A stretch of DNA of 8,343 nt. Origin: Candidatus Rokubacteria bacterium RIFCSPLOWO2_02_FULL_72_37. GTDB lineage: Bacteria > Methylomirabilota > Methylomirabilia > Rokubacteriales > CSP1-6. The DNA lies in assembly GCA_001790315.1 (NCBI GenBank), contig MGCE01000159.1, positions 1 through 8,343 on the forward strand. The letters are read 5' to 3'. Below the pieces are notes generated by a model. The model did not search any database and was not told the DNA's origin. It saw only the letters and a list, made by a program, of their open reading frames with translations. Shown piece by piece: positions 1 through 6,724 of the stretch (its first letter is position 1; each line of letters opens with the position of its first letter). The translations under genes were made by a program, and so were the position numbers.

Positions 1-136
1 TGGGCCCCGCTCGACCACGCTGGCTCCCTCGCCCGAGCTCGATCCGAGGGTCGGCGGCTCCGGCAACGCTGACGACACGGGTCTCGCGGGGCCTCACCTC
101 CCCGCCCGCCGCCGCCCCCGGCCCTCGGGCGCGGGC
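1..136 (+). other. Left-edge stretch: leader or N-terminal continuation of the first gene
   Basis: No separate gene can be assigned here. The frame of the downstream cytochrome gene has no stop codon from position 2 to its GTG at 137, and its third codon positions are almost all G or C, as in real genes of this window. The implied peptide is proline-, glycine- and arginine-rich and soluble. A second frame ends at a TGA at 70-72 and could be the tail of an upstream gene, but its third positions are less GC-biased. Two short GC-rich inverted repeats (26-31 with 45-50, and 86-91 with 100-105) lie here without a T-tract, so neither is a convincing terminator. I see no promoter. Confidence 0.35.
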
Positions 137-1576
137 GTGGTCGGCGCGGTCATCGTGGTGGTCGCGGTCGCAGCGACTGCGGGAGCGGCCTGGGCGCAGG
201 CGGGTGACGCCGGGGCGGGGAAGGCGGTGTACGAACGGAAGTGCGCCAGCTGCCACGGCGAGAAGGGCGACGGTCAGGGGCCGGCGGCGGACCTGCTCCA
301 GCCCGCGCCGCGCGACTTCACACGCGGCGCCTACAAGATCCGCTCGACGGCCGACAAGACGCCGACGGACCGGGATCTCTTCGACGTCGTCACCCACGGC
401 ATGCCGGGAACCTCGATGCCACCGTGGGCGGTGCTCCCGGAGAAGGAGCGCTGGAACCTGGTCGCGTACCTCAAGGACTTCGCCCCCGAGACCTTCAAGG
501 CAGCGCCGAAGACGCTCGAGCTGCCCAAGGAGGTCGCCTCGTCGCCCGAGTCGATCAAGCGCGGGCGCGAGATGTTCGAGGCCATCGAGTGCAACAAGTG
601 CCACGGCAACCAGGGCCGGGCGGACGGCCCCTCGCGCGCCGAGCTGAAGGACGACTGGGGCCACCCGATCCGGCCCGCCGACCTGACCAAGCCGTGGAGC
701 TTCCGCGGCGGCATGTCGCGGACGGCCATCGCCACGCGCATCGCGGCGGGCGTGCTCGGCACGCCGATGCCGTCCTTCATGGACAGCGTCGAGAAGCCCG
801 AGGACGTGTGGCATCTCACCAACTACGTCCTGTCGCTGAGCCCGGGCGCGCCGCGGTACGCGACGCTCGTCACCGTGGCGAGCCTGGCGGGCGCGATTCC
901 GGACGACCCGGCCGCGGACCTCTGGACGAAGCTCGCACCGGACAACATCCCCCTGATGGGCCAGGTCATCCAGGACCCGCGCAACTTCAACCCGTCCGTC
1001 GACATGGTCGCGGTGCGCGCCGTGTACAACGACAAGGAGATCGCGTTCCACCTGACGTGGAACGACCCGACCCCGTCGGCGGGGGACGGCGCCCGGACGT
1101 TCCCGGACGCGGTCTCCCTCCAGTTCCCGCCCAAGCCGAGCGGCGGCCCCGAGCGACCCTACTTCCTGATGGGCGATGCCTCGGACGGGGTCTACCTCCT
1201 CCGCTGGGAGAACGGCAAGGGCGTGGGGGAGGCGACCGCGAACGGCCCGGCGAAGCTCGTGCCGATCGCCGGGTCCGAGGCGAAGGGGATTGCGGTCTTC
1301 GCGGACGGTCAGTACCGGCTCGTCATCAAGCGCCCGCTCGTCTCGAAGGACGACACACGGCCGACGTTCCAGCCGGGGGTCTTCACCCCGGTGGCATTCC
1401 AGGCCTGGGACGGCGGCGCGGGGGAGGCGGGCACGAGGATGTCTCTGACGTCGTGGTACTATCTCCGCCTGGAGGAGCCCGAGTCGAATCGCCGGTTCGT
1501 GCTCCCTCCGGTCGTGGCAATCCTCACGCTGGCGGCCATGCTGTTGGTCGTCCGCGTCGCCCAGATGCGGTCTTAA
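137..1576 (+). CDS. Membrane-anchored dihaem cytochrome c with C-terminal ethylbenzene-dehydrogenase-type haem-b-like domain
   Basis: Probable periplasmic electron carrier feeding the oxidase encoded downstream. Residues 1-20, counted from the GTG at 137, are hydrophobic and end in an AWA-Q signal-peptidase-like site. Two class I cytochrome c domains follow. The first has CASCH at residues 36-40 with likely axial Met94 (MPPW); the second has CNKCH at 152-156 with likely axial Met211 (GTPMPSF). Residues about 240-450 resemble the EB_dh family, the haem-b domain of DMSO-reductase-type gamma subunits; PYFLMGD places Met345 where that family has a haem ligand, and Lys398 is a possible partner. 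A single helix at about 454-472 would anchor the C-terminus. The start is uncertain: GTG 137 has no clear ribosome site, the signal lacks basic residues, and the frame is open to the left edge, so the gene may begin outside the window. The dihaem assignment is firm; the haem-b site is inferred. Confidence 0.8.
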   Translation: MVGAVIVVVAVAATAGAAWAQAGDAGAGKAVYERKCASCHGEKGDGQGPAADLLQPAPRDFTRGAYKIRSTADKTPTDRDLFDVVTHGMPGTSMPPWAVLPEKERWNLVAYLKDFAPETFKAAPKTLELPKEVASSPESIKRGREMFEAIECNKCHGNQGRADGPSRAELKDDWGHPIRPADLTKPWSFRGGMSRTAIATRIAAGVLGTPMPSFMDSVEKPEDVWHLTNYVLSLSPGAPRYATLVTVASLAGAIPDDPAADLWTKLAPDNIPLMGQVIQDPRNFNPSVDMVAVRAVYNDKEIAFHLTWNDPTPSAGDGARTFPDAVSLQFPPKPSGGPERPYFLMGDASDGVYLLRWENGKGVGEATANGPAKLVPIAGSEAKGIAVFADGQYRLVIKRPLVSKDDTRPTFQPGVFTPVAFQAWDGGAGEAGTRMSLTSWYYLRLEEPESNRRFVLPPVVAILTLAAMLLVVRVAQMRS

Positions 1577-1585
1577 CCCGATCCC

Positions 1586-1593
1586 AGGAGGAG
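1586..1593 (+). promoter_or_regulatory. Strong Shine-Dalgarno for the cupredoxin gene
   Basis: AGGAGGAG lies 8 bases before the ATG at 1602. It fixes that start and suggests independent, efficient translation initiation, unlike the stop/start overlaps used further downstream. A similar AGGAGG at 2308-2313 precedes subunit II by 11 bases. Confidence 0.75.
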
Positions 1594-1601
1594 CCAGAGC
1601 A

Positions 1602-2294
1602 ATGCGCAAGATGTTGGTGGTGTTCGTCGCGCTCACGGCGATCGCGGGCGCAGCCCTGTTCGCGTATCACCCGGCCGGTGCACAGGGCGGTGGCACGATC
1701 GAGGCGTCGGTGACCTACGCCGGCGCTCCCGTCGTCGAGAAGCTCAAGGTCAACAAGGACACCCAGCAGTGCGGCACCGAGGCCGTGATCGAGAAGGTCC
1801 TCGTCGGCGCCAACAAGGGCCTCGCGAACGCGGTCGTCGCGGTGACGGGCGCCAAGGGCGCCGCCAAGGTGGTGAAGGCGGAGATCGACCAGCACGGCTG
1901 CAAGTTCGTGCCGCACGTCGTCGCGATGCCGCCGGGCGCGATCGACATCAAGAACTCGGACGGCATCCTGCACAACATCCACACGTACTCGACCGCGAAC
2001 TCGTCGATCAACAAGGCGCAGCCGAAGTTCAAGAAGGTCATGACCGAGAAGTTCGACAAGCCCGAGTTCATCAAGGTGACCTGCGACGTCCACAGCTGGA
2101 TGCTCGGCTGGATCGCCGTCATGCCGAGCCCGTTCTTCGGTGTGAGCGACGCCAGCGGCGCGGCCAGGATCGAGAACGTGCCGCCCGGCAAGTACAAGCT
2201 GGACGTCTGGCACGAGACGCTCGGCAAGCAGACGAAGGACGTCGAGGTCAAGGCCGGTCAGACCGTCAAGGTCGCGATCGAGATGAAGAAGTAG
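1602..2294 (+). CDS. Exported cupredoxin-like protein with C-terminal carboxypeptidase-regulatory-like fold
   Basis: Probable periplasmic copper protein, 230 residues. The N-terminus has a basic start (MRK), a hydrophobic core and a cleavage region near residues 25-28 (AGAQ). The cupredoxin part carries a His-rich strand (HNIH, His124 and His127) and the loop CDVHSWM at residues 161-167. This Cys-x2-His-x2-Met spacing is the compact loop of amicyanin, rather than the longer azurin loop, and with an upstream His gives a full type 1 copper ligand set. From about residue 183 the sequence (ARIENVPPGKYKLDVWHE and on) looks like a carboxypeptidase-regulatory or transthyretin-like beta domain. Cys57 and Cys100 could form a disulphide. 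It sits between the dihaem cytochrome and subunit II, so electron delivery or copper handling for the oxidase is plausible. Similar proteins are annotated only as plastocyanin-like or methylamine-utilisation-like; the function is not established. Confidence 0.78.
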   Translation: MRKMLVVFVALTAIAGAALFAYHPAGAQGGGTIEASVTYAGAPVVEKLKVNKDTQQCGTEAVIEKVLVGANKGLANAVVAVTGAKGAAKVVKAEIDQHGCKFVPHVVAMPPGAIDIKNSDGILHNIHTYSTANSSINKAQPKFKKVMTEKFDKPEFIKVTCDVHSWMLGWIAVMPSPFFGVSDASGAARIENVPPGKYKLDVWHETLGKQTKDVEVKAGQTVKVAIEMKK

Positions 2295-2324
2295 AGCACC
2301 GCAGGCCAGGAGGCTCCGACGAGC

Positions 2325-3047
2325 ATGCTTGACTGGTGGCTGCCCGAGAACGTCTCGACGTACGGGAAGGACATCGACCGTCTCTTCCACCTGATTTACT
2401 ACATCACGGGCGCGACGCTCGTCCTGGTGACGGTCGTGCTCGTGGCGTTCCTGTGGGTGTATCGTGACCGGCCCGGTCGCCGGGCGCGCTACACCCACGG
2501 CAGCACACCGCTCGAGATCGTCTGGACCGTCGTGCCGGCGCTGATCCTCGTGCTCCTCACGATGCTGAGCGTGCCGGCCTGGTCGAAGATCAAGATGACG
2601 CAGCCGGACACGGACTTCATCGTCCAGGTCACGGCGAAGCAGTTCAACTGGCAGTTCACGTATCCGGGGCCCGACGGACGGTTCGGGACGGCCGACGACA
2701 CGACGCTGCTCGATGAGATGCACGTTCCGGTGAACAAGGTGGTTCGCGTCCTTCTCAGGTCACAGGACGTCATCCACAGCTTTTTCGTGCCCCAGTTCCG
2801 CATGAAACAGGACACGGTGCCCGGGCGCGAGATCCCCCAGTGGTTCGAGGCGACCAAGCCCGGCAAGTACGAGCTGCCCTGTGCCGAGCTCTGCGGCTTC
2901 GGGCACTCGGGGATGCGCGCGTGGATCTACGTGCACACGCCCGAGGAGTACGCCGCGTGGGCCGCCGCCACCCTGACGGCGAAGGCGAGCACGGCCGGCG
3001 ACGAGAAGAAGGGCGAGCCCGAGCGAGAGGAGAAGACCAAGCGATGA
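2325..3047 (+). CDS. ctaC: Cytochrome c oxidase subunit II (CuA subunit)
   Basis: Carries the binuclear CuA centre that accepts electrons from the periplasmic donor and passes them to haem a in subunit I. At 240 residues it has two transmembrane helices (about 20-45 and 66-86) and then a periplasmic cupredoxin domain. The CuA ligands are complete: His151 in VIHSFF, then CAELCGFGHSGM with Cys186, Glu188, Cys190, His194 and Met197. The aromatic electron-entry strand is present as FNWQF. A DGRFGTADD insert (residues 117-125) lies between strands. The C-terminus after about residue 215 is a short charged tail rich in Lys and Glu, with no CxxCH, so this is not the caa3 fusion form. There is no signal peptide or lipobox at the N-terminus; the first helix probably serves as the signal. 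The start ATG has AGGAGG at 2308-2313. The stop overlaps the subunit I start. Also called coxB. Confidence 0.96.
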   Translation: MLDWWLPENVSTYGKDIDRLFHLIYYITGATLVLVTVVLVAFLWVYRDRPGRRARYTHGSTPLEIVWTVVPALILVLLTMLSVPAWSKIKMTQPDTDFIVQVTAKQFNWQFTYPGPDGRFGTADDTTLLDEMHVPVNKVVRVLLRSQDVIHSFFVPQFRMKQDTVPGREIPQWFEATKPGKYELPCAELCGFGHSGMRAWIYVHTPEEYAAWAAATLTAKASTAGDEKKGEPEREEKTKR

Positions 3048-4789
3048 GTGCCACCAGCGCGACCGCGCACGCGCACGTCGAGCACCACGAGCTCGGCTTC
3101 CTGCGCACCTACGTCTTCTCGACCGATCACAAGATGATCGGTCGGCAGTTCCTCTTCCTGGGGTTGCTGATGATGATCCTGGGTGGCGCGCTGGCGCTCG
3201 TCGTCCGCTGGCAGCTGGCCTGGCCCGAGACGCCCGTGCCCGGGCTCGGTCTGATCCTCCGGGAGACCGGAGGCATCCTCGAGCCCTCGACCTACAACAT
3301 GGCGTTCACGATGCACGCGACGATCATGATCTTCTTCGTGGTCATGCCGATCCTGGCCGGCGGCTTCGGCAACTTCCTGATTCCGCTCATGATCGGCGCG
3401 CGCGACATGGCGTTCCCGTTCCTGAACATGCTGTCGTTCTGGGTGGCGGTGGTGGCCGGGATCCTCATGCTCGCCGGCTTCTTCGTCGAGGGGGGACACG
3501 CCGCCGCGGGCTGGACCTCGTACGCGCCGCTGGCCGCGGTCCCCGAGTACACGGGTGTGAACTGGGGGCAGAACCTCTGGTGTATCAGCCTGTTCATCCT
3601 CGGCGTTTCCTCGATGATGGGCTCGATCAACTACATCACGACGATCATCAACATGCGGGCGCCGGGCATGAAGCTCTTCCGCATGCCGCTCGTGATCTGG
3701 TCGCTGTTCATCACCGCCGTCCTGCTGCTCCTGGCCCTGCCCGTGCTCACCTCGGGCGTCGCCATGCTCCTCTTCGACCGCTGGCTCGGGACGAGCTGGT
3801 TCCGGCCCTCGGGCGGGGGCGAGCCGCTGCTGTGGCAGCACCTGTTCTGGTACTTCGGGCACCCGGAGGTCTACATCCTGATCCTGCCGGCGATGGGCAT
3901 CGGCTCCGAGATCCTGCCGGTCTTCGCCCGGAAGCCCATCTTCGGGTACCACGCGATGGCGTTCTCGATGATCGCGATCGCCTTCCTCTCCTGGATCGTG
4001 TACGGCCACCACATGTTCGTGAGCGGCATGAACCCCGCGCTCGGCATGGCGTTCACGGTCACCACGATGATCATCGCGGTGCCGTCGGCGATCAAGACGT
4101 TCAACTGGCTCGGCACCCTCTGGGGCGGGCGGATCCGGCTCACGGTCCCGATGCTGAACGCGCTCGCGTTCGTGTCGATGTTCGTGATCGGCGGGCTCTC
4201 GGGCATCTTCATGGCCTCGACGCCGGTCGACATCTACATCCAGGACACGTACTACATCGTCGCCCATATCCACTACGTGGTCTTCGGCGGCTCGATCTTC
4301 GGCGCGTTCGCGGGGATCTACTACTGGTTCCCGAAGATGTTCGGTCGGATGACGAGCCCGGTGCTCGGCCAGCTCCACTTCTGGCCGACGTTCTTCTTCT
4401 TCAACCTGACGTTCTTCCCGATGCACATCCTCGGGGTCGGCGGTCACATGCGCCGCATCTACAACCCGATGCAGTACGAGTTCCTCCAGCCTCTGCAGTG
4501 GTGGAACGTGCTGATCACGATCGGCGCGATCGGCCTGGGCATCGCCCAGATCCCGTTCGTGATCAATTTCTTCTGGTCGCTGTTCGCCGGCCGGAAGGCG
4601 CCGGTGAACCCGTGGAACGCGACGACGCTCGAGTGGACGGCGCCGTCGCCGCCCCCGCACCTGAACTGGGGCCCGACGCTCCCGACGGTCTACCGCGGGC
4701 CGTACGAGTACAGCGCGCCCGAGTCGACGGACGACTTCCTGCCGCAGACCACGCCACCCGTCGCCCGCGCGGGGGCGCGGCGCCACTGA
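3044..4789 (+). CDS. ctaD: Cytochrome c oxidase subunit I (haem a / a3-CuB subunit)
   Basis: Catalytic, proton-pumping subunit that reduces O2 to water. It is 581 residues, slightly longer than the roughly 560 typical of proteobacterial forms. All metal ligands are visible: His91 and His410 for haem a, His408 for haem a3, and His273, His322 and His323 for CuB, with Tyr277 for the His-Tyr crosslink in GHPEVY. Proton-channel residues match the A1 type: Glu275, Asn110 and Asp121 for the D pathway and Lys351 for the K pathway. Numbering runs about three residues behind the Paracoccus enzyme, from memory. The tail has the usual NPWNATTLEW and YRGPYEY motifs. The ATG at 3044 overlaps the subunit II stop as ATGA, with a purine-rich ribosome site at 3025-3035; an upstream in-frame extension would merely read across subunit II. 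Also called coxA. Confidence 0.98.
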   Translation: MSATSATAHAHVEHHELGFLRTYVFSTDHKMIGRQFLFLGLLMMILGGALALVVRWQLAWPETPVPGLGLILRETGGILEPSTYNMAFTMHATIMIFFVVMPILAGGFGNFLIPLMIGARDMAFPFLNMLSFWVAVVAGILMLAGFFVEGGHAAAGWTSYAPLAAVPEYTGVNWGQNLWCISLFILGVSSMMGSINYITTIINMRAPGMKLFRMPLVIWSLFITAVLLLLALPVLTSGVAMLLFDRWLGTSWFRPSGGGEPLLWQHLFWYFGHPEVYILILPAMGIGSEILPVFARKPIFGYHAMAFSMIAIAFLSWIVYGHHMFVSGMNPALGMAFTVTTMIIAVPSAIKTFNWLGTLWGGRIRLTVPMLNALAFVSMFVIGGLSGIFMASTPVDIYIQDTYYIVAHIHYVVFGGSIFGAFAGIYYWFPKMFGRMTSPVLGQLHFWPTFFFFNLTFFPMHILGVGGHMRRIYNPMQYEFLQPLQWWNVLITIGAIGLGIAQIPFVINFFWSLFAGRKAPVNPWNATTLEWTAPSPPPHLNWGPTLPTVYRGPYEYSAPESTDDFLPQTTPPVARAGARRH

Positions 4790-4806
4790 GCGGACGGGGG
4801 AAGGCC

Positions 4807-5703
4807 GTGACGTACCGATTGGCACTCCTCACCGCGACCGCGACCTTGGTGCTGATCGTCGTCGGGGGGCTCGTCACGAACACGGGCGCGGCCCTCGCGG
4901 TCCCCGACTGGCCGAACACGTTCGGGTACAACATGTTCCTGTTTCCGTGGTCCCGCATGGTGGGCGGTGTGCTCTACGAGCACAGCCACCGGCTCGTGGC
5001 CGCGGTGGTCGGATCGCTGACCCTCGCCCTCGCGGCGGCGCTCTGGCGCCGGGGTGGGCCGCTCCGGGCCCTGGGCTTCGCGGCCGCGCTCGCCGTGGTC
5101 GCGCAGGGCGTGCTCGGCGGCCTGCGCGTCGTGCTCGTCAAGGACACGCTCGCGATCGTCCACGGCGGCCTCGCGCAGGCGTTCTTCGGGCTGCTCGTCG
5201 CGATCGTGCTGCTCGCCTCGCGGGCGCCGGCGCCGGCGCCCGCGACCGATCCGTCGCTGCGGGCGCTGAGCGTGCTGGCCGCGGCGCTCGTCTACGTGCA
5301 GATCGTGTTCGGCGCGCTCCTCACGCACGCCGGGCGGCTCGATCTGCACCTGGCCGGCGCCGCGCTGGTCTTCGTGCTCGTGCCGATCGTGGCCGCGCGA
5401 ACCCGCCGCGCCGGCGACCCCGTGGCTGGGCCCGTGGCCCGCGCGCTGCTCGCGTTCCTCGGTGTGCAACTCGCGCTCGGCGTCGGCAGTTACCTGGCGC
5501 GGTTCTCGTCGATCTGGATTCCCGGCGAACAGCTCACGATGCTGCTGCTGCCGGTCGCGCACCGGGTCGTGGGCAGCCTCGTGCTCGGCGCGTCGGTGAT
5601 CCTGGCGCTGCGCGCGACGGCAGCCGGCGCGCGGGAGCCGGCGGTCCGCGACACCGCGTTCGGCGGCCGGCTCGCCATCGGGCCGCGGCTGGAGGGCTCG
5701 TGA
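4807..5703 (+). CDS. ctaA: Haem A synthase, COX15/CtaA family
   Basis: Oxidises the C8 methyl group of haem O to the formyl group of haem A, in the membrane. The 298-residue protein has about eight hydrophobic segments in two pseudo-repeats. Family motifs are clear: GGLVTNTGAALAVPDWP at residues 20-36, YEHSHR with catalytic-type Glu58 and haem ligand His61, QGVLGGLRV, and HGGLAQ with His119. In the second half are a likely His181 (DLHLAG) and His252 (AHR). The first external loop lacks the cysteine pair known from the Bacillus enzyme, and the matching loop of the second half is very short. The GTG at 4807 is chosen because it places the first helix at the N-terminus and follows a GGGGGAAGG ribosome site, 17 bases after the subunit I stop. 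No ATG is available nearby in frame. Confidence 0.93.
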   Translation: MTYRLALLTATATLVLIVVGGLVTNTGAALAVPDWPNTFGYNMFLFPWSRMVGGVLYEHSHRLVAAVVGSLTLALAAALWRRGGPLRALGFAAALAVVAQGVLGGLRVVLVKDTLAIVHGGLAQAFFGLLVAIVLLASRAPAPAPATDPSLRALSVLAAALVYVQIVFGALLTHAGRLDLHLAGAALVFVLVPIVAARTRRAGDPVAGPVARALLAFLGVQLALGVGSYLARFSSIWIPGEQLTMLLLPVAHRVVGSLVLGASVILALRATAAGAREPAVRDTAFGGRLAIGPRLEGS

Positions 5704-6632
5704 CGCCGCCGACGCTCGAGAGCGGGCTCGCGACGCCCGCGGCCAAGGTCCTGACCGGCACGATCGGGCGCGAGCGCCGTCAGGTGCTCGTCGACCTGAT
5801 CGCGCTGGCCAAGCCGCGCGTGGTGCTGATGGTGCTCGTGACGACCGCCGTGGGCTACTACGTCGGGCTCGCCGGCGCGCCCGAGTGGGGTCGGCTGGTA
5901 CACCTGCTGGTGGGCACGCTGCTCGCCGCGGGCGGCACGCTCGCCCTCAACCAGTACTGCGAGCGGGAGCTCGACGCGCGCATGGAGCGGACACGGGGGC
6001 GGCCGCTGCCGGACGGCCGACTGCAGCCGCTCGAGGCCCTGCTGTTCGGTGCCGCGGGCACCCTGCTCGGGATCGTGTACCTCGCAGCGCTGGTGGGCGC
6101 GCTGACCGCCGGGGTGACCCTGGCGACCGCGCTCCTCTACCTGGGCGCCTACACCCCCCTCAAGGTCCGCACGCCGTTCTGCACGATGGTGGGCGCGGTG
6201 CCGGGCGCGCTTCCGCCCGTCACGGGCTGGGTGGCGGCGCGCGAGGACCTCGGCATCGGCGCCTGGGTGCTGTTCGCGATCCTGTTTCTCTGGCAGCTCC
6301 CGCACACCCTGGCGATCGCGCGGCTCTACCGTGACGACTACGCTCGGGCCGGCGTACGCCTGCTGCCCGTCGTCGACGCGGAGGGGACGAGCACGGAGCG
6401 CCAGATCGTGACGGGCTGTCTGGCCTTGCTCGCCGTGAGCCTCCTGCCGACGCTCATCGGTCTCGCAGGGCCGCTCTACTTCGCGTGCGCGCTCCTGCTC
6501 GGCTCCGCCTTCCTCGTCCTGGGGATCCGACAGGCGCTGGCCCCGTCGCCGGGCGCGGCGCGCCGCGTGCTCTTCGCCTCCCTCCTCTACCTGCCGGCGG
6601 TGCTCGCGTTGCTGGCCTTCGACAAGACATGA
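5700..6632 (+). CDS. ctaB: Protohaem IX farnesyltransferase (haem O synthase)
   Basis: UbiA-family prenyltransferase that adds a farnesyl group to haem B, making haem O for CtaA. It is 310 residues with many transmembrane helices. The first diphosphate/Mg motif reads NQYCERELDARMERTRGRPL from Asn84; the usual first Asp is Glu88 and the second is Asp92, a variant I recall from other COX10 homologues. The second motif region is YRDDYARAGVRLLPVV. Entry into the first helix follows the typical LALAKPRVV start. The chosen GTG at 5700 overlaps the ctaA stop as GTGA and has GGAGGG at 5691-5696, rather tightly spaced at 3 bases. A shorter start is possible, since residues 1-30 are poorly conserved in kind. 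Adjacent ctaA gives the complete haem A pathway. Confidence 0.94.
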   Translation: MTPPTLESGLATPAAKVLTGTIGRERRQVLVDLIALAKPRVVLMVLVTTAVGYYVGLAGAPEWGRLVHLLVGTLLAAGGTLALNQYCERELDARMERTRGRPLPDGRLQPLEALLFGAAGTLLGIVYLAALVGALTAGVTLATALLYLGAYTPLKVRTPFCTMVGAVPGALPPVTGWVAAREDLGIGAWVLFAILFLWQLPHTLAIARLYRDDYARAGVRLLPVVDAEGTSTERQIVTGCLALLAVSLLPTLIGLAGPLYFACALLLGSAFLVLGIRQALAPSPGAARRVLFASLLYLPAVLALLAFDKT

Positions 6633-6724
6633 CGGACGCGAGGAACCGACAGACGCTCCGCGTGCTGCTGGCGATCGTCGGCGCGCTCGTCGTGGCGTCG
6701 CTCTTCGTGGGGATCCGCTGGTGA
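6629..6724 (+). CDS. 31-residue single-helix membrane microprotein, possible oxidase small assembly protein
   Basis: A very short gene that size-filtered annotation would miss. It begins with ATG overlapping the ctaB stop (ATGA) and ends with TGA overlapping the GTG of the next gene (GTGA), so it fits exactly between its neighbours. The product starts MTDARNRQTLR, a polar and basic N-terminus, followed by one hydrophobic helix at about residues 12-28 ending FVGIRW. The layout, short Asn/Arg-rich head then one helix, resembles the 30-40-residue cytochrome oxidase small assembly proteins found near ctaB and ctaG in proteobacteria. It also resembles the N-terminal anchor of CtaG/Cox11, so a relic of that gene is an alternative. 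Function is not proven; the reading frame itself is well supported by the double overlap and membrane character. Confidence 0.65.
   Translation: MTDARNRQTLRVLLAIVGALVVASLFVGIRW

Noticed and set aside
26..105. Two GC-rich hairpins (26-31 with 45-50; 86-91 with 100-105) as a terminator of an upstream gene
   Set aside because: Stems are only six base pairs, no T-run follows either, and such repeats arise by chance in DNA of this composition.
1524..2723. Minus-strand open frame of 399 codons across the cupredoxin and subunit II genes
   Set aside because: It spans two well-supported forward genes and their ribosome sites, and its low-complexity charged product is typical of a GC-rich shadow frame.
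2840..3043. N-terminal extension of subunit I
   Set aside because: The frame is open here, but the translation is an out-of-frame reading of subunit II, and ATG 3044 has a ribosome site and a standard N-terminus.
2325..3047. caa3-type fused cytochrome c on subunit II
   Set aside because: The C-terminus ends about 43 residues after the CuA motif with no CxxCH, so the fusion is absent.
2927..4825. Long minus-strand open frame of 632 codons opposite subunit I
   Set aside because: It is the antisense shadow of a certain gene in GC-rich DNA, with a product of mostly Arg, Asp, Glu, His and no recognisable fold.
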